Shown: positions 23,963 to 32,479, counted from the first letter of the stretch. The stretch: DNA of 64,000 nucleotides from Rufibacter psychrotolerans (GCF_016924645.1 NZ_JAFFJV010000006.1:124001-188000); one strand, 5' to 3'. Notes: a model not told the origin generated them from the sequence alone. Made by a program: numbers and translations.

Positions 23963-24955
23963 TTATAAACCTGGGCCAGCAGGACCAGCCGGTGCTGCCG
24001 GAGCATCTTTAATGTCTACCAATTCCACATCAAACCGCAGAATAGAGTTAGCTGGTAAATCTGCGCCGCGGGCCATGGAGCCGTATCCTTGCGGAGAAGG
24101 AATCAACAGAATGCCTTTGCTGCCTTTGTTGAATTGCTTGATGCCTTCTTCCCATCCTTTGATTACCTGGTTCTGGCCCAGTGGGAATTCAATGGGGTTG
24201 CCGCCGTTAGACTTCTCAGAAGAGTCAAACTCTTTGCCGTTCAGCAAGGTGCCTTTGTATTTCACGCTCACCACTTTGCCGTCTGTGGCGTTGGCGCCGG
24301 AACCCTGCTGGGTAACGGTGTAGTAAACCCCAGATGGAGTCTTTTGCATGGTAAGGTTCTCTTTCTTGATGTACTCCTGGATGAGCTTGTCATCAATAGG
24401 GCCTTGCTTGGCGGCGCGGGCCTCCAGCTCTTTCTGCTGACGCTCCATCAGCTTAGGATAGTCGGCCATGGCTTCCTGCTCGGTCTGCAGGTTGGTGGCT
24501 TTCACGAAGAAGGTGAGGTAGCTGCCTTTCTCAATGAACGGAGGAAGCGGGCTTCTGAAGGTTTTGGCAAACAGGGTGTCGGCGTTGATCTTGAACACCG
24601 CGCTGTCGCCTTTGTCCAGCATCAGGAACGCTTCCTCAATGCTGCCTTTGTTGGGAGACTCCACCATTTTGATCTGGATGGGCATGGCGTTGTCTTTGGT
24701 GCTGAACAACAAAGAGTCTTTGGCGTTGCGGTACTCCATCTCAAAGCTCATTACTTTGTCAAGCTTGGCTTTGAGGGAGGTAGAATCGGTCTTGGCGTCT
24801 TTGATCTCGTATTTCCCGTCTTTGTTGAGGGCGTACAGCTTGTACTCCAGACCAGAAGGCGTTTTCATGAACTTATCCTCGCCTAAATTCTTGCAAGAAG
24901 AAGCTAACAGAGCTACTGCCAGCGCAGGCAGCAGGTAAAATGATTTTTTGAACAT
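23963..24955 (-). CDS. FKBP-type peptidyl-prolyl isomerase lipoprotein, two-domain
   Basis: 330 residues. Lipobox Cys21 (LLASSC). An N-terminal degenerate FKBP-like domain (about 30-165) lacks the usual substrate-pocket motifs, followed by a helical linker rich in charged residues and an intact FKBP domain (VVSVKYKGTLLNGKEFDSS, FPLGQNQVIKGWEEGI, IPSPQGYGSMARG). The C-terminus ends in an unusual Ala/Pro/Gly tail (APAAPAGPAGPGL). Acts on the periplasmic side as chaperone/isomerase, probably together with the downstream single-domain FKBP. Middle gene of a leftward three-gene operon headed by nrnA. Confidence 0.9.
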   Translation of the reverse strand: MFKKSFYLLPALAVALLASSCKNLGEDKFMKTPSGLEYKLYALNKDGKYEIKDAKTDSTSLKAKLDKVMSFEMEYRNAKDSLLFSTKDNAMPIQIKMVESPNKGSIEEAFLMLDKGDSAVFKINADTLFAKTFRSPLPPFIEKGSYLTFFVKATNLQTEQEAMADYPKLMERQQKELEARAAKQGPIDDKLIQEYIKKENLTMQKTPSGVYYTVTQQGSGANATDGKVVSVKYKGTLLNGKEFDSSEKSNGGNPIEFPLGQNQVIKGWEEGIKQFNKGSKGILLIPSPQGYGSMARGADLPANSILRFDVELVDIKDAPAAPAGPAGPGL

Positions 24956-24987
24956 TGGTTTTAGGTTAAATAAGCGTCTTTAAGGGT

Positions 24988-25998
24988 TTAGTTTACCAGT
25001 TGGTCCGCGTACTGCGGTAATAGATTCACAAATTTTTCAACTGTTTCGTTCAGAGGCAGATAAGAGATTCCGCCGGCCGCGTTCTTGTGGCCCCCGCCGT
25101 TGAAGTTCTGGCGGGCAAATTCGTTCACCGAGATGTCGCCCACGGACCGAAAGGAGATTTTCACGGCCTCAGAGCGGTCAATGAACAGGGCGGCGAAGCG
25201 TACCCCTTCAATGGAGAGGGCAAAGTTCACCAGGCCCTCGGTGTCGCCGGTCTGGGAGTTGTATTCCTTCAGTTCCTCGGCGGTCACGGCAATAAAGGCG
25301 GTGTTGAATTCGCGCAGCACCGTGAGCTTGTCTTTGAGGACGTACCCCAGGAACCTGAGGCGTGACTCTGAGTAGCTGTCATAGATGTTGCGGTGCACCT
25401 TGCAGATGTCTACCCCGTTGTGGATGAGGTCTGCAATGATCATGTGCACGTTGCGGGTGGTGCTGGCGTGCCGGAAGGAACCCGTATCAGTCATGATGCC
25501 GGCGTAGAGGCATTCGCCAATGGGCACGTCAATGAGCGACTCATCGCCCAGAGCCCTGATCACCTCAAACACCAGCTCGGCGGTGGCGGCGGCGTTGGTG
25601 TCTGAGAAGGTGATGTCGGTGAAATCCTCGGGCTGCAGGTGGTGGTCAATGAGCACCTTGGTGCCGGTGGCCTGCTGCACGTACGGGCCCAGCTCATTGA
25701 TCCGGCTGAGGGCGCTGAAGTCCAGGCAAAAGATGACCTCGGCTTCTTTGATGATGCGTTGGGCCTGAGCGTCGGTTTTGGGGCTATACACCAACACTTC
25801 CTCGTTCCCGCTCATCCAGTTCAGGAAGGATGGGTAATCAGAAGGGGTGATCACCTGTACCTGGTGCCCTTTTTTCTTAAGGTAGCCTGCCAGTCCTAGA
25901 GAAGATCCCAGAGCGTCTGCATCGGGTTTGTGATGCGTGGTGATCATGATCTTCTTAGGAGACTGCAGAAGCTCCTTTAGCTCGTTGATTTGCTGCAT
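24988..25998 (-). CDS. nrnA: DHH/DHHA1 phosphoesterase, NrnA type
   Basis: 336 residues. DHH-family motifs: THHKPDADALGSSLGL at residues 21-36, the DHH signature in VLIDHHLQP, and the DHHA1 glycine motif NGGGHKNAAGG near the C-terminus. NrnA proteins degrade short RNA oligonucleotides and often dephosphorylate pAp. They act in the cytoplasm and need Mn. First gene of the leftward operon with two FKBP lipoproteins. Its leader holds a small hairpin (26012-26034). Confidence 0.92.
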   Translation of the reverse strand: MQQINELKELLQSPKKIMITTHHKPDADALGSSLGLAGYLKKKGHQVQVITPSDYPSFLNWMSGNEEVLVYSPKTDAQAQRIIKEAEVIFCLDFSALSRINELGPYVQQATGTKVLIDHHLQPEDFTDITFSDTNAAATAELVFEVIRALGDESLIDVPIGECLYAGIMTDTGSFRHASTTRNVHMIIADLIHNGVDICKVHRNIYDSYSESRLRFLGYVLKDKLTVLREFNTAFIAVTAEELKEYNSQTGDTEGLVNFALSIEGVRFAALFIDRSEAVKISFRSVGDISVNEFARQNFNGGGHKNAAGGISYLPLNETVEKFVNLLPQYADQLVN

Positions 25999-26011
25999 TG
26001 TAAACTCAAAG

Positions 26012-26034
26012 ATCTGCTTGAAAAAAAAGCAGAT
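26012..26034 (-). other. Leader hairpin of the nrnA operon
   Basis: ATCTGCTT / AAGCAGAT, 8-bp perfect arms separated by 7 nt, ending 13 nt before the nrnA start. Could hide or set off the start region; function unknown. Confidence 0.45.
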
Positions 26035-26143
26035 ACAAGATGCAAAATTCTAAAGAATTCGGGTACAAACCAAATAAAATCAAGTAGGTGCGGCCACAGG
26101 CGGTATTTTTGCCGTATAAGATGGGTTTTGCCCCAAACTGTGC

Positions 26144-26151
26144 TAATTTTG
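26144..26151 (+). promoter_or_regulatory. Candidate -7 box of ndk
   Basis: TAATTTTG matches TAnnTTTG, 39 nt before the ndk ATG. A TTTG lies at 26127-26130, but the 13-nt spacing is shorter than usual. Confidence 0.5.
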
Positions 26152-26190
26152 CGGGCTCAACTTCTACTTAAACCGTAAAAAATAAGAAAA

Positions 26191-26610
26191 ATGGCTGGAA
26201 ACAGAACGTTCACCATGATCAAACCAGATGCCGTGCAGGACAACCACATTGGCGGCATCACTAAAATGATAGAAGAGGCTGGCTTTAGAATTGTGGCCCT
26301 CAAAAAAACACGCCTCACAGAGGAGCGTGCCGGTAAATTCTACGAGGTGCACAAGGAGCGTCCTTTCTACGGTGACCTGGTGAGATACATGAGCTCTGGC
26401 CCCATTGTAGCCATGATCCTGGAGAAAGACAACGCCGTGCTGGATTTCCGTACGCTTATTGGCGCCACCAACCCCGCCCAGGCCGAGGAAGGAACCATCC
26501 GGAAGATCTACGCCAAGTCTGTGGAGGCCAACGCCGTGCACGGCTCTGACTCTGACGAGAACGCCCAGATTGAAGGCGACTTCTTCTTCTCTGCCGACGA
26601 GCGTTTCTAA
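26191..26610 (+). CDS. ndk: Nucleoside diphosphate kinase
   Basis: 139 residues, full length. Family motifs: TMIKPDAV with Lys11 and the active-site NAVHGSDS with phosphohistidine His117. Transfers the gamma-phosphate of ATP to nucleoside diphosphates via His117. Divergent from the nrnA operon, sharing a 190-bp promoter region. Confidence 0.98.
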   Translation: MAGNRTFTMIKPDAVQDNHIGGITKMIEEAGFRIVALKKTRLTEERAGKFYEVHKERPFYGDLVRYMSSGPIVAMILEKDNAVLDFRTLIGATNPAQAEEGTIRKIYAKSVEANAVHGSDSDENAQIEGDFFFSADERF

Positions 26611-26641
26611 GCGCTTTCGCAGAAAACATACCAAAAACGCC
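26611..26641. repeat. Dispersed palindrome copy overlapping ndk terminator
   Basis: GCGCTTTCGCAGAAAACA, TACCAAAAACGCC; starts directly after the ndk stop and supplies the left stem of the terminator. Confidence 0.6.
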
Positions 26642-26668
26642 TGGCTCTGCAGCCGGGCGTTTTTTTTG
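26633..26668 (+). terminator. Intrinsic terminator after ndk
   Basis: AAAAACGCCTGGCT / AGCCGGGCGTTTTT with one G-U pair, loop CTGC, eight T. Formed partly from repeat sequence. Confidence 0.88.
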
Positions 26669-26671
26669 CCC

Positions 26672-26713
26672 CGGGTTTTCGCCCTGTTTTTGCGAAAACG
26701 CGCTAAAAACCGG
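26672..26713. repeat. Dispersed palindrome copy
   Basis: CGGGTTTTCGCCCTGTTTT / GCGAAAACGCGCTAAAAACC; lies just beyond the 3' end of the DUF4199 gene. Confidence 0.75.
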
Positions 26714-26718
26714 TTCCC

Positions 26719-27225
26719 TTAGTGCGGGTTATTGGTGAGGTGCCGGGTGGTAGTGGTGGGCCTGGCGCGGCTGCCCCCAGAGTTGTCGAAGGCCATCATG
26801 AGAATGTAGCCCGTCATGGCGCCCACGGCCGTTCCCAGAATCACCACCGAGCCCAGCACCATCATAAGCGGCAACCGGATGCCAAAGTAATCCTGGTTTT
26901 GCAGGACACCGGCGTAGCCCGGGTTAAGGAAAATAGCGTGGAAGAGAATGAAGGCTGCGTACAGCCCCGAGCCCAGCAGGCCCACCAAAAAGCCAATGGC
27001 CAGCCCCGGCAGGTACGGGGGAAGCCTTTGCATGGCCTCGTAACTTTTCTTGAGGGTGTTGATCGCCAGTACCACGGCTATCAGGATGAAGATATTGCTG
27101 CCAAAACGAACCAGCTCACTGTCCTGTAAGTCAAGGAGGTTGATAACCAAGAAGTAGACGATCATTGCAACAGCGGAGAGGATGCCGTACCTAACTCCAA
27201 TGCGTTGGGTTGAAGTGGTTGCCAT
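26719..27225 (-). CDS. DUF4199 family membrane protein
   Basis: 168 residues with four predicted membrane helices (about 13-33, 43-60, 73-97, 118-146) and a polar tail rich in Ser, Arg and Thr (SRARPTTTTRHLTNN). The pattern RIGVRYGILSAVAMIVYFL at the start and the glycine-rich third helix fit DUF4199, a Bacteroidota-specific family of unknown function. Convergent with ndk; nothing in context suggests a role. Confidence 0.78.
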   Translation of the reverse strand: MATTSTQRIGVRYGILSAVAMIVYFLVINLLDLQDSELVRFGSNIFILIAVVLAINTLKKSYEAMQRLPPYLPGLAIGFLVGLLGSGLYAAFILFHAIFLNPGYAGVLQNQDYFGIRLPLMMVLGSVVILGTAVGAMTGYILMMAFDNSGGSRARPTTTTRHLTNNPH

Positions 27226-27440
27226 AGGTTCTGATAGTTTGGTTTTGTTGGTGCCGCGTTATCTCATATGCGTGTATCCTGTATACATGTAACCTTACGT
27301 TCGAAGAGCCTGGAGGGTGAAACAGTGAAATGATTACTGATTCATACGTAAAGATTTAGGTTCCGTCTAACGTATTTGCGTACTTGATGGGAGCAGCCCT
27401 GATGCCGGAAAGCACTTTGGCAGTACGGCATCTCCAGGGA

Positions 27441-27496
27441 GGCGCTTTTGCTGGGGTGCTCGCCTTATTGCTCCAGAAACAAAGCCAGAAGAGCGC
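27441..27496. repeat. Possible long, diverged palindrome copy
   Basis: Outer arms GGCGCTTTTGCTGG and CCAGAAGAGCGCC with inner TTGCTCCAGAAACAAAG. Family-like centre, poor arms. Confidence 0.35.
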
Positions 27497-27619
27497 CTAC
27501 GCGGTGCCTGCCAGAGGAGCCCAAAAAGCAGCGCAGACCAGAAACGGAAAAGTCTGGCGCTAGCTCTGGCAAGAACGCTCACCCAAAAGGCACTTTTTCT
27601 CCTTCTCAACGAACGGGAA

Positions 27620-27660
27620 TTTCCAGGCTTATTTCAGGGAAATATGCCCAAAACGCCCGC
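27620..27660. repeat. Dispersed palindrome copy
   Basis: TTTCCAGGCTTATTTCAGG, GAAATATGCCC, AAAACGCCCG. Confidence 0.65.
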
Positions 27661-27923
27661 CCTCTCATTGAAGCGTTTTCAATACACATTTTTGTGATCA
27701 AGAGCCTCTTGGCAAACCCTGAAAGGCCTGGATATCAGGGGCGCCTCGCCATGGCCAGACAGTTGGACTCCTGCATAAAACAAAGCTCTTCCCAGGATGT
27801 ACTGGATGCAAATGGTGGTAAAAGCGGTGCGCTTTTGTAGTAAAGTCTCTTCTAAGTAAAAGAATAATGCTATATTTAAAGACCTTACAAATGGCTGTAT
27901 TGTAGATTTAATTCTTGATTGGT

Positions 27924-28955
27924 ATGTTGACAAAGTTCTGCTGGCTAGTTCTGTTTAGTTCCATTTCCATCAGCTGGTGCCATGGGCAGACCGCCAGTAT
28001 TATTTCCGGAGAGCTACATGACCCAGTGATCCATGCCCCGGCAGGGGTTAAAGTAGTGCGGAAACTTGCCCATATAGGAAGGGCAGCAAACCCTAAGAAT
28101 TTCTATCTGGAACAGGAGGTCCTCTACAACCAGCAAGGGAACGTAACGGCTATCTTAACCTATCAGCATACTGCCTCCATCTTCGGGAAGGCTTCAACCA
28201 TTCATAGAGAGGATTTTACCTACTACGCTGGATCCCGCCAGGTGCAGTCCTCCAAGAAAACAGACATCCATGAAATTGAAGGCAAACGCTATGAACAAGC
28301 AAAGGGAGTGGTGTATGACAAAGAAGGCAACGCAACCCACCTGGTGTATTTCCGTGCGGGGGGTGCCGTAGATTCCATCCGTGTGCAGGAAGCTGCCAAC
28401 GCGCGGGCCCAGCAGTCAAACGGTTTCCCAAACTTCCATCAGCAATACACAGACCACTTCAATGGAAATGAGCCGTTGGCCAACAACCAGAATGCCGATT
28501 GGGACTATATGCCACAACGTATGAAACTGGAGAACCTGAACCGGTATGCAGCCCCAAAACGCATCGTCACATCAGGTAAGCCCAGTCAGATAAGAGGGCC
28601 TTTGTCCACATCAGACGCAAACCTGGTAAGGGAGGAACTGGCAGATGGCTACGCGATAAAGGAACTTAATGAAGAAGGCAAGGTGCTTTCTGAGCACCGC
28701 GTTACGCTGAACAAACAAGCACAACCGGTGCGGGTGGTGGTCTGGAACGGGCTTGACCATGTCAGGATCACTACCTACCAATATGATGCGGCGGGCAATG
28801 AAATAGAGGCGAAGCAGGTAGACAAGAAAGGGGCTATACTTGCCGGGTACAACCACACCTACACGAGCGACGGACTCCTGACAAGGAGTGTCAAAAAAGG
28901 AAACCGGGGCAAGACGGTAAAGACCATGAAATACGAGTACGAGTACTACCGCTAG
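27924..28955 (+). CDS. Secreted protein of unknown function, tandem paralog A
   Basis: 343 residues from ATG 27924; signal peptide MLTKFCWLVLFSSISIS... cleaved near CHGQ. No lipobox, membrane segment or named domain recognised. The last 100 residues carry YD-like beta strands (TYQYDAAGNEIEAKQ, YNHTYTSDGLLTRSV, KYEYEYYR) of the kind seen in Bacteroidota proteins that resemble single RHS/YD repeats. It aligns along its whole length with the next gene (REELADGYAIKEL versus REPLANGYILKEV; TASIFG versus TTSVFG), so the two are an old tandem duplication. A periplasmic or extracellular structural role is possible but not shown. Confidence 0.82.
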   Translation: MLTKFCWLVLFSSISISWCHGQTASIISGELHDPVIHAPAGVKVVRKLAHIGRAANPKNFYLEQEVLYNQQGNVTAILTYQHTASIFGKASTIHREDFTYYAGSRQVQSSKKTDIHEIEGKRYEQAKGVVYDKEGNATHLVYFRAGGAVDSIRVQEAANARAQQSNGFPNFHQQYTDHFNGNEPLANNQNADWDYMPQRMKLENLNRYAAPKRIVTSGKPSQIRGPLSTSDANLVREELADGYAIKELNEEGKVLSEHRVTLNKQAQPVRVVVWNGLDHVRITTYQYDAAGNEIEAKQVDKKGAILAGYNHTYTSDGLLTRSVKKGNRGKTVKTMKYEYEYYR

Positions 28956-29116
28956 TTGAATTCTAGGCAGTGCCCAGCGCCCAGAAATAGTAAAAATGCC
29001 CCAAGCCCTATAATTATGGGGCAAGGCTTGAAACAAGGAAGTCTGATGTTGGAACTTTAAGGTGATAGACATGCGCCAAGGCATGGTTTACCACCTGTGT
29101 ATACCAAATTTGTTGT

Positions 29117-30124
29117 ATGATGCCCCCTAAGTTCCTGACCGCCCTGCTGGTTGCCGTTTTCCTCTATAACCCTTGCCTGGCCCAGGCCGGAGATGCTGCC
29201 TTACAGGAGCAGGAGATTGCACCCACTCCCAAGGCCAGGAAGGTGAAGGTGGCAAGAACCTATGAGCGGGAGGCGGGTAAAGCCAAAGGGAAGCCTTACC
29301 GCTTGGTGAGAGAGTTGCATTTTGACAGCCTGGCCCGTATCTATCTGGAGAAAACCTTTACCTACACCACGTCTGTGTTCGGGATTGACAGCGCCTTGGT
29401 CATGCAGGAGTACACCTTCAGAGATAACACCAACCAGCCAGTGTTTCTCAAGAAGACGTACCTCTCCATTGTTGGCAAGGAGCGGCTTAAAAACGAAGTG
29501 GGTTATGCCTATAACCAGACGGGCGAGGTGACCGGCATGTTTGTGTATCAGCCAGACGGCACACCGGTCTCATCCCGTCAGGCAGAAGAGGCTGGCCCGT
29601 CTGCCCGAGGAAGTCTTCAAGAGAGAGCCGGTGCGGGCAATGTGTCATCACCCAATGCGCCCTCCATCCCCACCTACCAAGGGATGAGTAGCAGAGGAGA
29701 CTGGATCATGCCAACCAGAGCGCCCCAAAGGCCCCCGTCCACTATTCCGCAAGGGAACGGACAGCAGGAGCAGACCTCAACGGTTCGGGAACCCCTTGCC
29801 AACGGGTACATTCTCAAGGAGGTGACCAGCACGGGCAGAGTGGTGTCTGAGCAAAAGGTGCTCCTGAACGCCAGGCACCAAGTTTCCCATGTCATCACCA
29901 GCCATGAAGGGCAGAAGGGCAAACCCAAGGTAGTGTCGGTGACCAACTATGTACATGATACCGCCGGACGGGAAGTAGAGCGAACCACCTTAAACCAAGC
30001 CGGCAAAGTGGTGCTCCGGTACGCCCACACCTATACCCCGCAGGGGCAACTGGCCACAACAGTCATCAGCGAGAAAGGAAAGAAAAAGAGGGAGATGAAG
30101 TATGCCTACGAGTTTTACGATTAG
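29117..30124 (+). CDS. Secreted protein of unknown function, tandem paralog B
   Basis: 335 residues; signal peptide to about CLAQ (residue 23). Same architecture as the gene 161 bp upstream: N-terminal basic segment (KARKVKVARTYERE), strand-rich middle, a Pro/Ser/Gln-rich linker (about 165-220) and a C-terminal YD-like block (NYVHDTAGREVERTT, YAHTYTPQGQLATTV, KYAYEFYD). The linker is the main difference between paralogs. No function is recognised. Two ATG codons lie back to back at 29117 and 29120; either may be used. Ends at a 25-bp palindromic terminator shared with the convergent gene. Confidence 0.82.
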   Translation: MMPPKFLTALLVAVFLYNPCLAQAGDAALQEQEIAPTPKARKVKVARTYEREAGKAKGKPYRLVRELHFDSLARIYLEKTFTYTTSVFGIDSALVMQEYTFRDNTNQPVFLKKTYLSIVGKERLKNEVGYAYNQTGEVTGMFVYQPDGTPVSSRQAEEAGPSARGSLQERAGAGNVSSPNAPSIPTYQGMSSRGDWIMPTRAPQRPPSTIPQGNGQQEQTSTVREPLANGYILKEVTSTGRVVSEQKVLLNARHQVSHVITSHEGQKGKPKVVSVTNYVHDTAGREVERTTLNQAGKVVLRYAHTYTPQGQLATTVISEKGKKKREMKYAYEFYD

Positions 30125-30143
30125 GCAGTACCCCTCTGTTTCT

Positions 30144-30176
30144 GCCCTGTTTTCCAGAAAAAGCCCCCAAAACGCC
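30144..30176. repeat. Dispersed palindrome copy
   Basis: GCCCTGTTTTCCAG, AAAAAGCCCCC, AAAACGCC; 19 nt after the stop of paralog B. Confidence 0.75.
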
Positions 30177-30196
30177 TTTCGGAGGATAGGATAGCC

Positions 30197-30255
30197 CCAA
30201 GCAGCAGCGCCCGGTTGAAAGCTCTATAAACTTTCAACCGGGCGCTGCTGCTTGG
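30197..30255. terminator. Perfect 25-bp stem, bidirectional terminator
   Basis: Left arm 30197-30221 (CCAAGCAGCAGCGCCC, then GGTTGAAAG) pairs without mismatch to 30231-30255 around a 9-nt loop. No long T-run, but it lies exactly between two converging genes. Confidence 0.8.
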
Positions 30256-30273
30256 TTAAGTTTTGCTCAGGTG

Positions 30274-31329
30274 TTATTCGTCTTCCTGCGGATGCTCGCC
30301 AAAGACGCGGAGCACCCAGCGCGGCAGGAAGAAAGACCCCAGCACCAGGTACAGGTAATACGTGACAATGCGGTAGAGCAGCACAATCACGGTGGTGAAG
30401 CGGCCCAGGAACTGCCCGAAGAACGTAGGGAAGGCCACCTCGGCAATGCCCGCCCCACCCGGGGTAACCGCCACCAGCAGCACAATCTTGTACACCATGT
30501 TGCGCGAGAAAATGAGCACGTGGTCATGGAAGCTGATGTCTGTGAAGGCGGCAATAAGGCAGTTGATCACAAAGTAGCGCGCCGTCCAGACAAAGGAGGT
30601 GCTCAGGAAGGCGTTCACCCAGTAGCCAAACGTGCTGCCCTTGAGGTGCTGCGAGGCCCACACCAGTTCGTTGCCGTGCTTGTAAGCACCGGGCCTCCAG
30701 CGGCGGGTCAGCTTAAAGGAGGTAGCGCGCAGGAAGATCCGTTTTACGGCCTTGGGGTTAATGAGCAGGCCGTACGCCATCAGGAAGGCATACAGCGCAA
30801 TGAGCAGGTAACTAATGCCGAAGGCAATCTCCAGGCTTTGCGTCACGGAGAACTCCATGGCCGAAACCTCGGGGAAGATATCGCCGGCGGTGATCAGGAA
30901 GACCAGGGGCACGGCAATGATGAAGTAGAGGTTGTCCAGCATGGCGGTTACCATCACGTAGGCCAGGGACTTGCCCAGGCTCAGGCCCTCTTTGTTCAGG
31001 ATAAAGGCCGCCACCGTGGAGCCCCCCACCACCGAGGGCATCACGCAGGAGGCAAACTCCCAGAGCATGATCACGTCTACACTCTTGCGCCAGCTCAGGT
31101 ACTTCTCGGTCACGTACCGGATGCGGTAAATGTACCCGAAGTCGCGCACCACCAGCACCAGAAAGGTCATGAACAGCCAGAACGGCTTGGCGTTGTAGAG
31201 CGGGGAGAAGTCCATCTCGGCGCTGTCTCGGTAGAACATGTACCCGATCACGCCCAACCCAATTACCACCGGAATGAGAATACGCTGGGGGGTAAAGTAG
31301 GAGAGCAGTTTTTTACGATTCAGATCCAT
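30274..31329 (-). CDS. LPG-synthase-TM / UPF0104 flippase-like membrane protein
   Basis: 351 residues with about eight membrane helices. The motif VTPGGAGIAEVAF near residue 300 is diagnostic of the family holding the membrane part of lysylphosphatidylglycerol synthase and many uncharacterised flippase-like proteins. The soluble aminoacyl-transfer domain of MprF is absent, so lipid or polyprenyl translocation is more likely than lysinylation. The start overlaps the end of scpA by 17 bp, so the two are co-transcribed. Confidence 0.85.
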   Translation of the reverse strand: MDLNRKKLLSYFTPQRILIPVVIGLGVIGYMFYRDSAEMDFSPLYNAKPFWLFMTFLVLVVRDFGYIYRIRYVTEKYLSWRKSVDVIMLWEFASCVMPSVVGGSTVAAFILNKEGLSLGKSLAYVMVTAMLDNLYFIIAVPLVFLITAGDIFPEVSAMEFSVTQSLEIAFGISYLLIALYAFLMAYGLLINPKAVKRIFLRATSFKLTRRWRPGAYKHGNELVWASQHLKGSTFGYWVNAFLSTSFVWTARYFVINCLIAAFTDISFHDHVLIFSRNMVYKIVLLVAVTPGGAGIAEVAFPTFFGQFLGRFTTVIVLLYRIVTYYLYLVLGSFFLPRWVLRVFGEHPQEDE

Positions 31330-32089
31330 GGTCAGAGAGGGTCAGATGCTGGTTGTCAGAATAGGGCACAATGCGGAAGTTATTAAACCCGTCTTCAATC
31401 TCCAAGCCAATCTCGTTGAGCTGAAGCAAGTCTAAGATGGCCAGGAAGTTAAAGATTAATCCAATTTTGTCGGGGAAGGCGGCTACAATGTCCGTGAAAT
31501 TGACGGCGCCGTGGGCCCGTACCCGGTTTTTGATGTAGGTGCGCTGCTGGTCAATGGTGTAGGGGTAGGTGACCACCGTGTGCTTGGGCCGGTTCTGCTC
31601 CTCGTCGTAGCGCTGCATGGCCTTGTGGAAGGCGTGCATGAGGCTGTAGAGGTTCAGGTCCTTGAGCTCGTACTCCAGTTGGTGCTTGGCGGCTATCTTG
31701 CCCAGTTCCTCGTCAATGTTGCCGCGGTTTTCCTGCTGCAGGCGCACGTCTTCCAGCAGGCTCAGGTCGCCGAGCACCTCTTTGTAGCGCTTGTACTCCA
31801 GCAGGTGCTGCACCAGCTCCTGGCGCGGGTCAATCTCGTTGCCTTCCTCGTCTTTCTCAAAACGGGGCAGCAGCATCTTGGCCTTGATGCGCATGAGCGT
31901 GGCCGCGATGAGGATAAACTCACTGGCCACCTCCATGTTCAGGGTCTCCAGTTCCCGCACGTACCCCACAAAGTCGTTGGTGATCCGGAAGATGGGAATG
32001 TCATGGATGTCCAGCTCGTCGCGCTCAATGAAGAAAAGCAACAGGTCAAACGGACCCTCAAAGAGTGGCAGCTTAATTTCGAAACTCAC
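31313..32089 (-). CDS. scpA: Segregation and condensation protein A
   Basis: 258 residues, a kleisin. The N-terminal signature LPLFEGPFDLLLFFIERDELD and the MEVASEFILIAATLMRIKAKMLLP segment are typical; the C-terminal winged helix is present (GLIFNFLAILDLLQLNEIGL region). ScpA bridges the heads of the Smc dimer with ScpB for chromosome compaction. scpB is not in the window. First gene of a leftward two-gene unit with the flippase-like protein. Confidence 0.95.
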   Translation of the reverse strand: MSFEIKLPLFEGPFDLLLFFIERDELDIHDIPIFRITNDFVGYVRELETLNMEVASEFILIAATLMRIKAKMLLPRFEKDEEGNEIDPRQELVQHLLEYKRYKEVLGDLSLLEDVRLQQENRGNIDEELGKIAAKHQLEYELKDLNLYSLMHAFHKAMQRYDEEQNRPKHTVVTYPYTIDQQRTYIKNRVRAHGAVNFTDIVAAFPDKIGLIFNFLAILDLLQLNEIGLEIEDGFNNFRIVPYSDNQHLTLSDHGSES

Positions 32090-32479
32090 AGGTGGACGCT
32101 ACGGCAATGGTTGAACCCCAAAATTACGCATTTCGCAACACCATCCACTACTGTTTGCTTTGGAAGAACCTGTTTTTGAGGGGTTTTCCAGAAAAATTGA
32201 CAAATCTGGAGGTTTGGCCAAAGGTTTGCACCCGGCAGAAAGGCAGAATAGCTAAAGATTACCCTTAAATAAGTCAATTTTGCTGCTTAGATAGATAATT
32301 GCTGTTTTTCCTGTATTTTTAAGAAAAGAAGCCAGAATTGGACCCAGCCCAGCCTTGACAAAAAGAGTACCTCTCAGAAAAAATCTGTAATTTTGCCTTT
32401 TGTCTGGCTGCGGCTACGTATATGGCTAAACTTTCTGTTCCTTACGTTGTTGCATCTATGTCCATCCAAACGCATCCCT
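32090..32479. other. Divergent promoter region between scpA and dxs
   Basis: 390 bp, AT-rich. Holds a TAATTTTG box for dxs (32388-32395) and a weak palindrome-like stretch near 32171-32205 (GTTTTTGAGGGGTTTTCC, then AGAAAAATTGACAAAT). An in-frame upstream ATG would extend dxs into this region, but the promoter box excludes it. Confidence 0.55.
32388..32395 (+). promoter_or_regulatory. Candidate -7 box of dxs
   Basis: TAATTTTG, exact TAnnTTTG, 85 bp before the chosen dxs start. Confidence 0.5.

Larger units (their letters stand above)
27226..27923. other. 698-bp intergenic region
   Basis: Lies between the divergently oriented DUF4199 gene and the first tandem secreted protein. Open frames on both strands give arginine/serine-rich low-quality translations and are not called. 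It holds one clear and one doubtful palindrome copy. Confidence 0.6.

Noticed and set aside
27448-27840. 130-residue open frame in the 27.2-27.9 kb gap
   Set aside because: Arg/Ser/Pro-rich, crosses palindrome copies, no homology recognised and no promoter.
32393-32479. Upstream extension of dxs
   Set aside because: The TAATTTTG -7 box overlaps the proposed start, and the extra residues do not belong to DXS.
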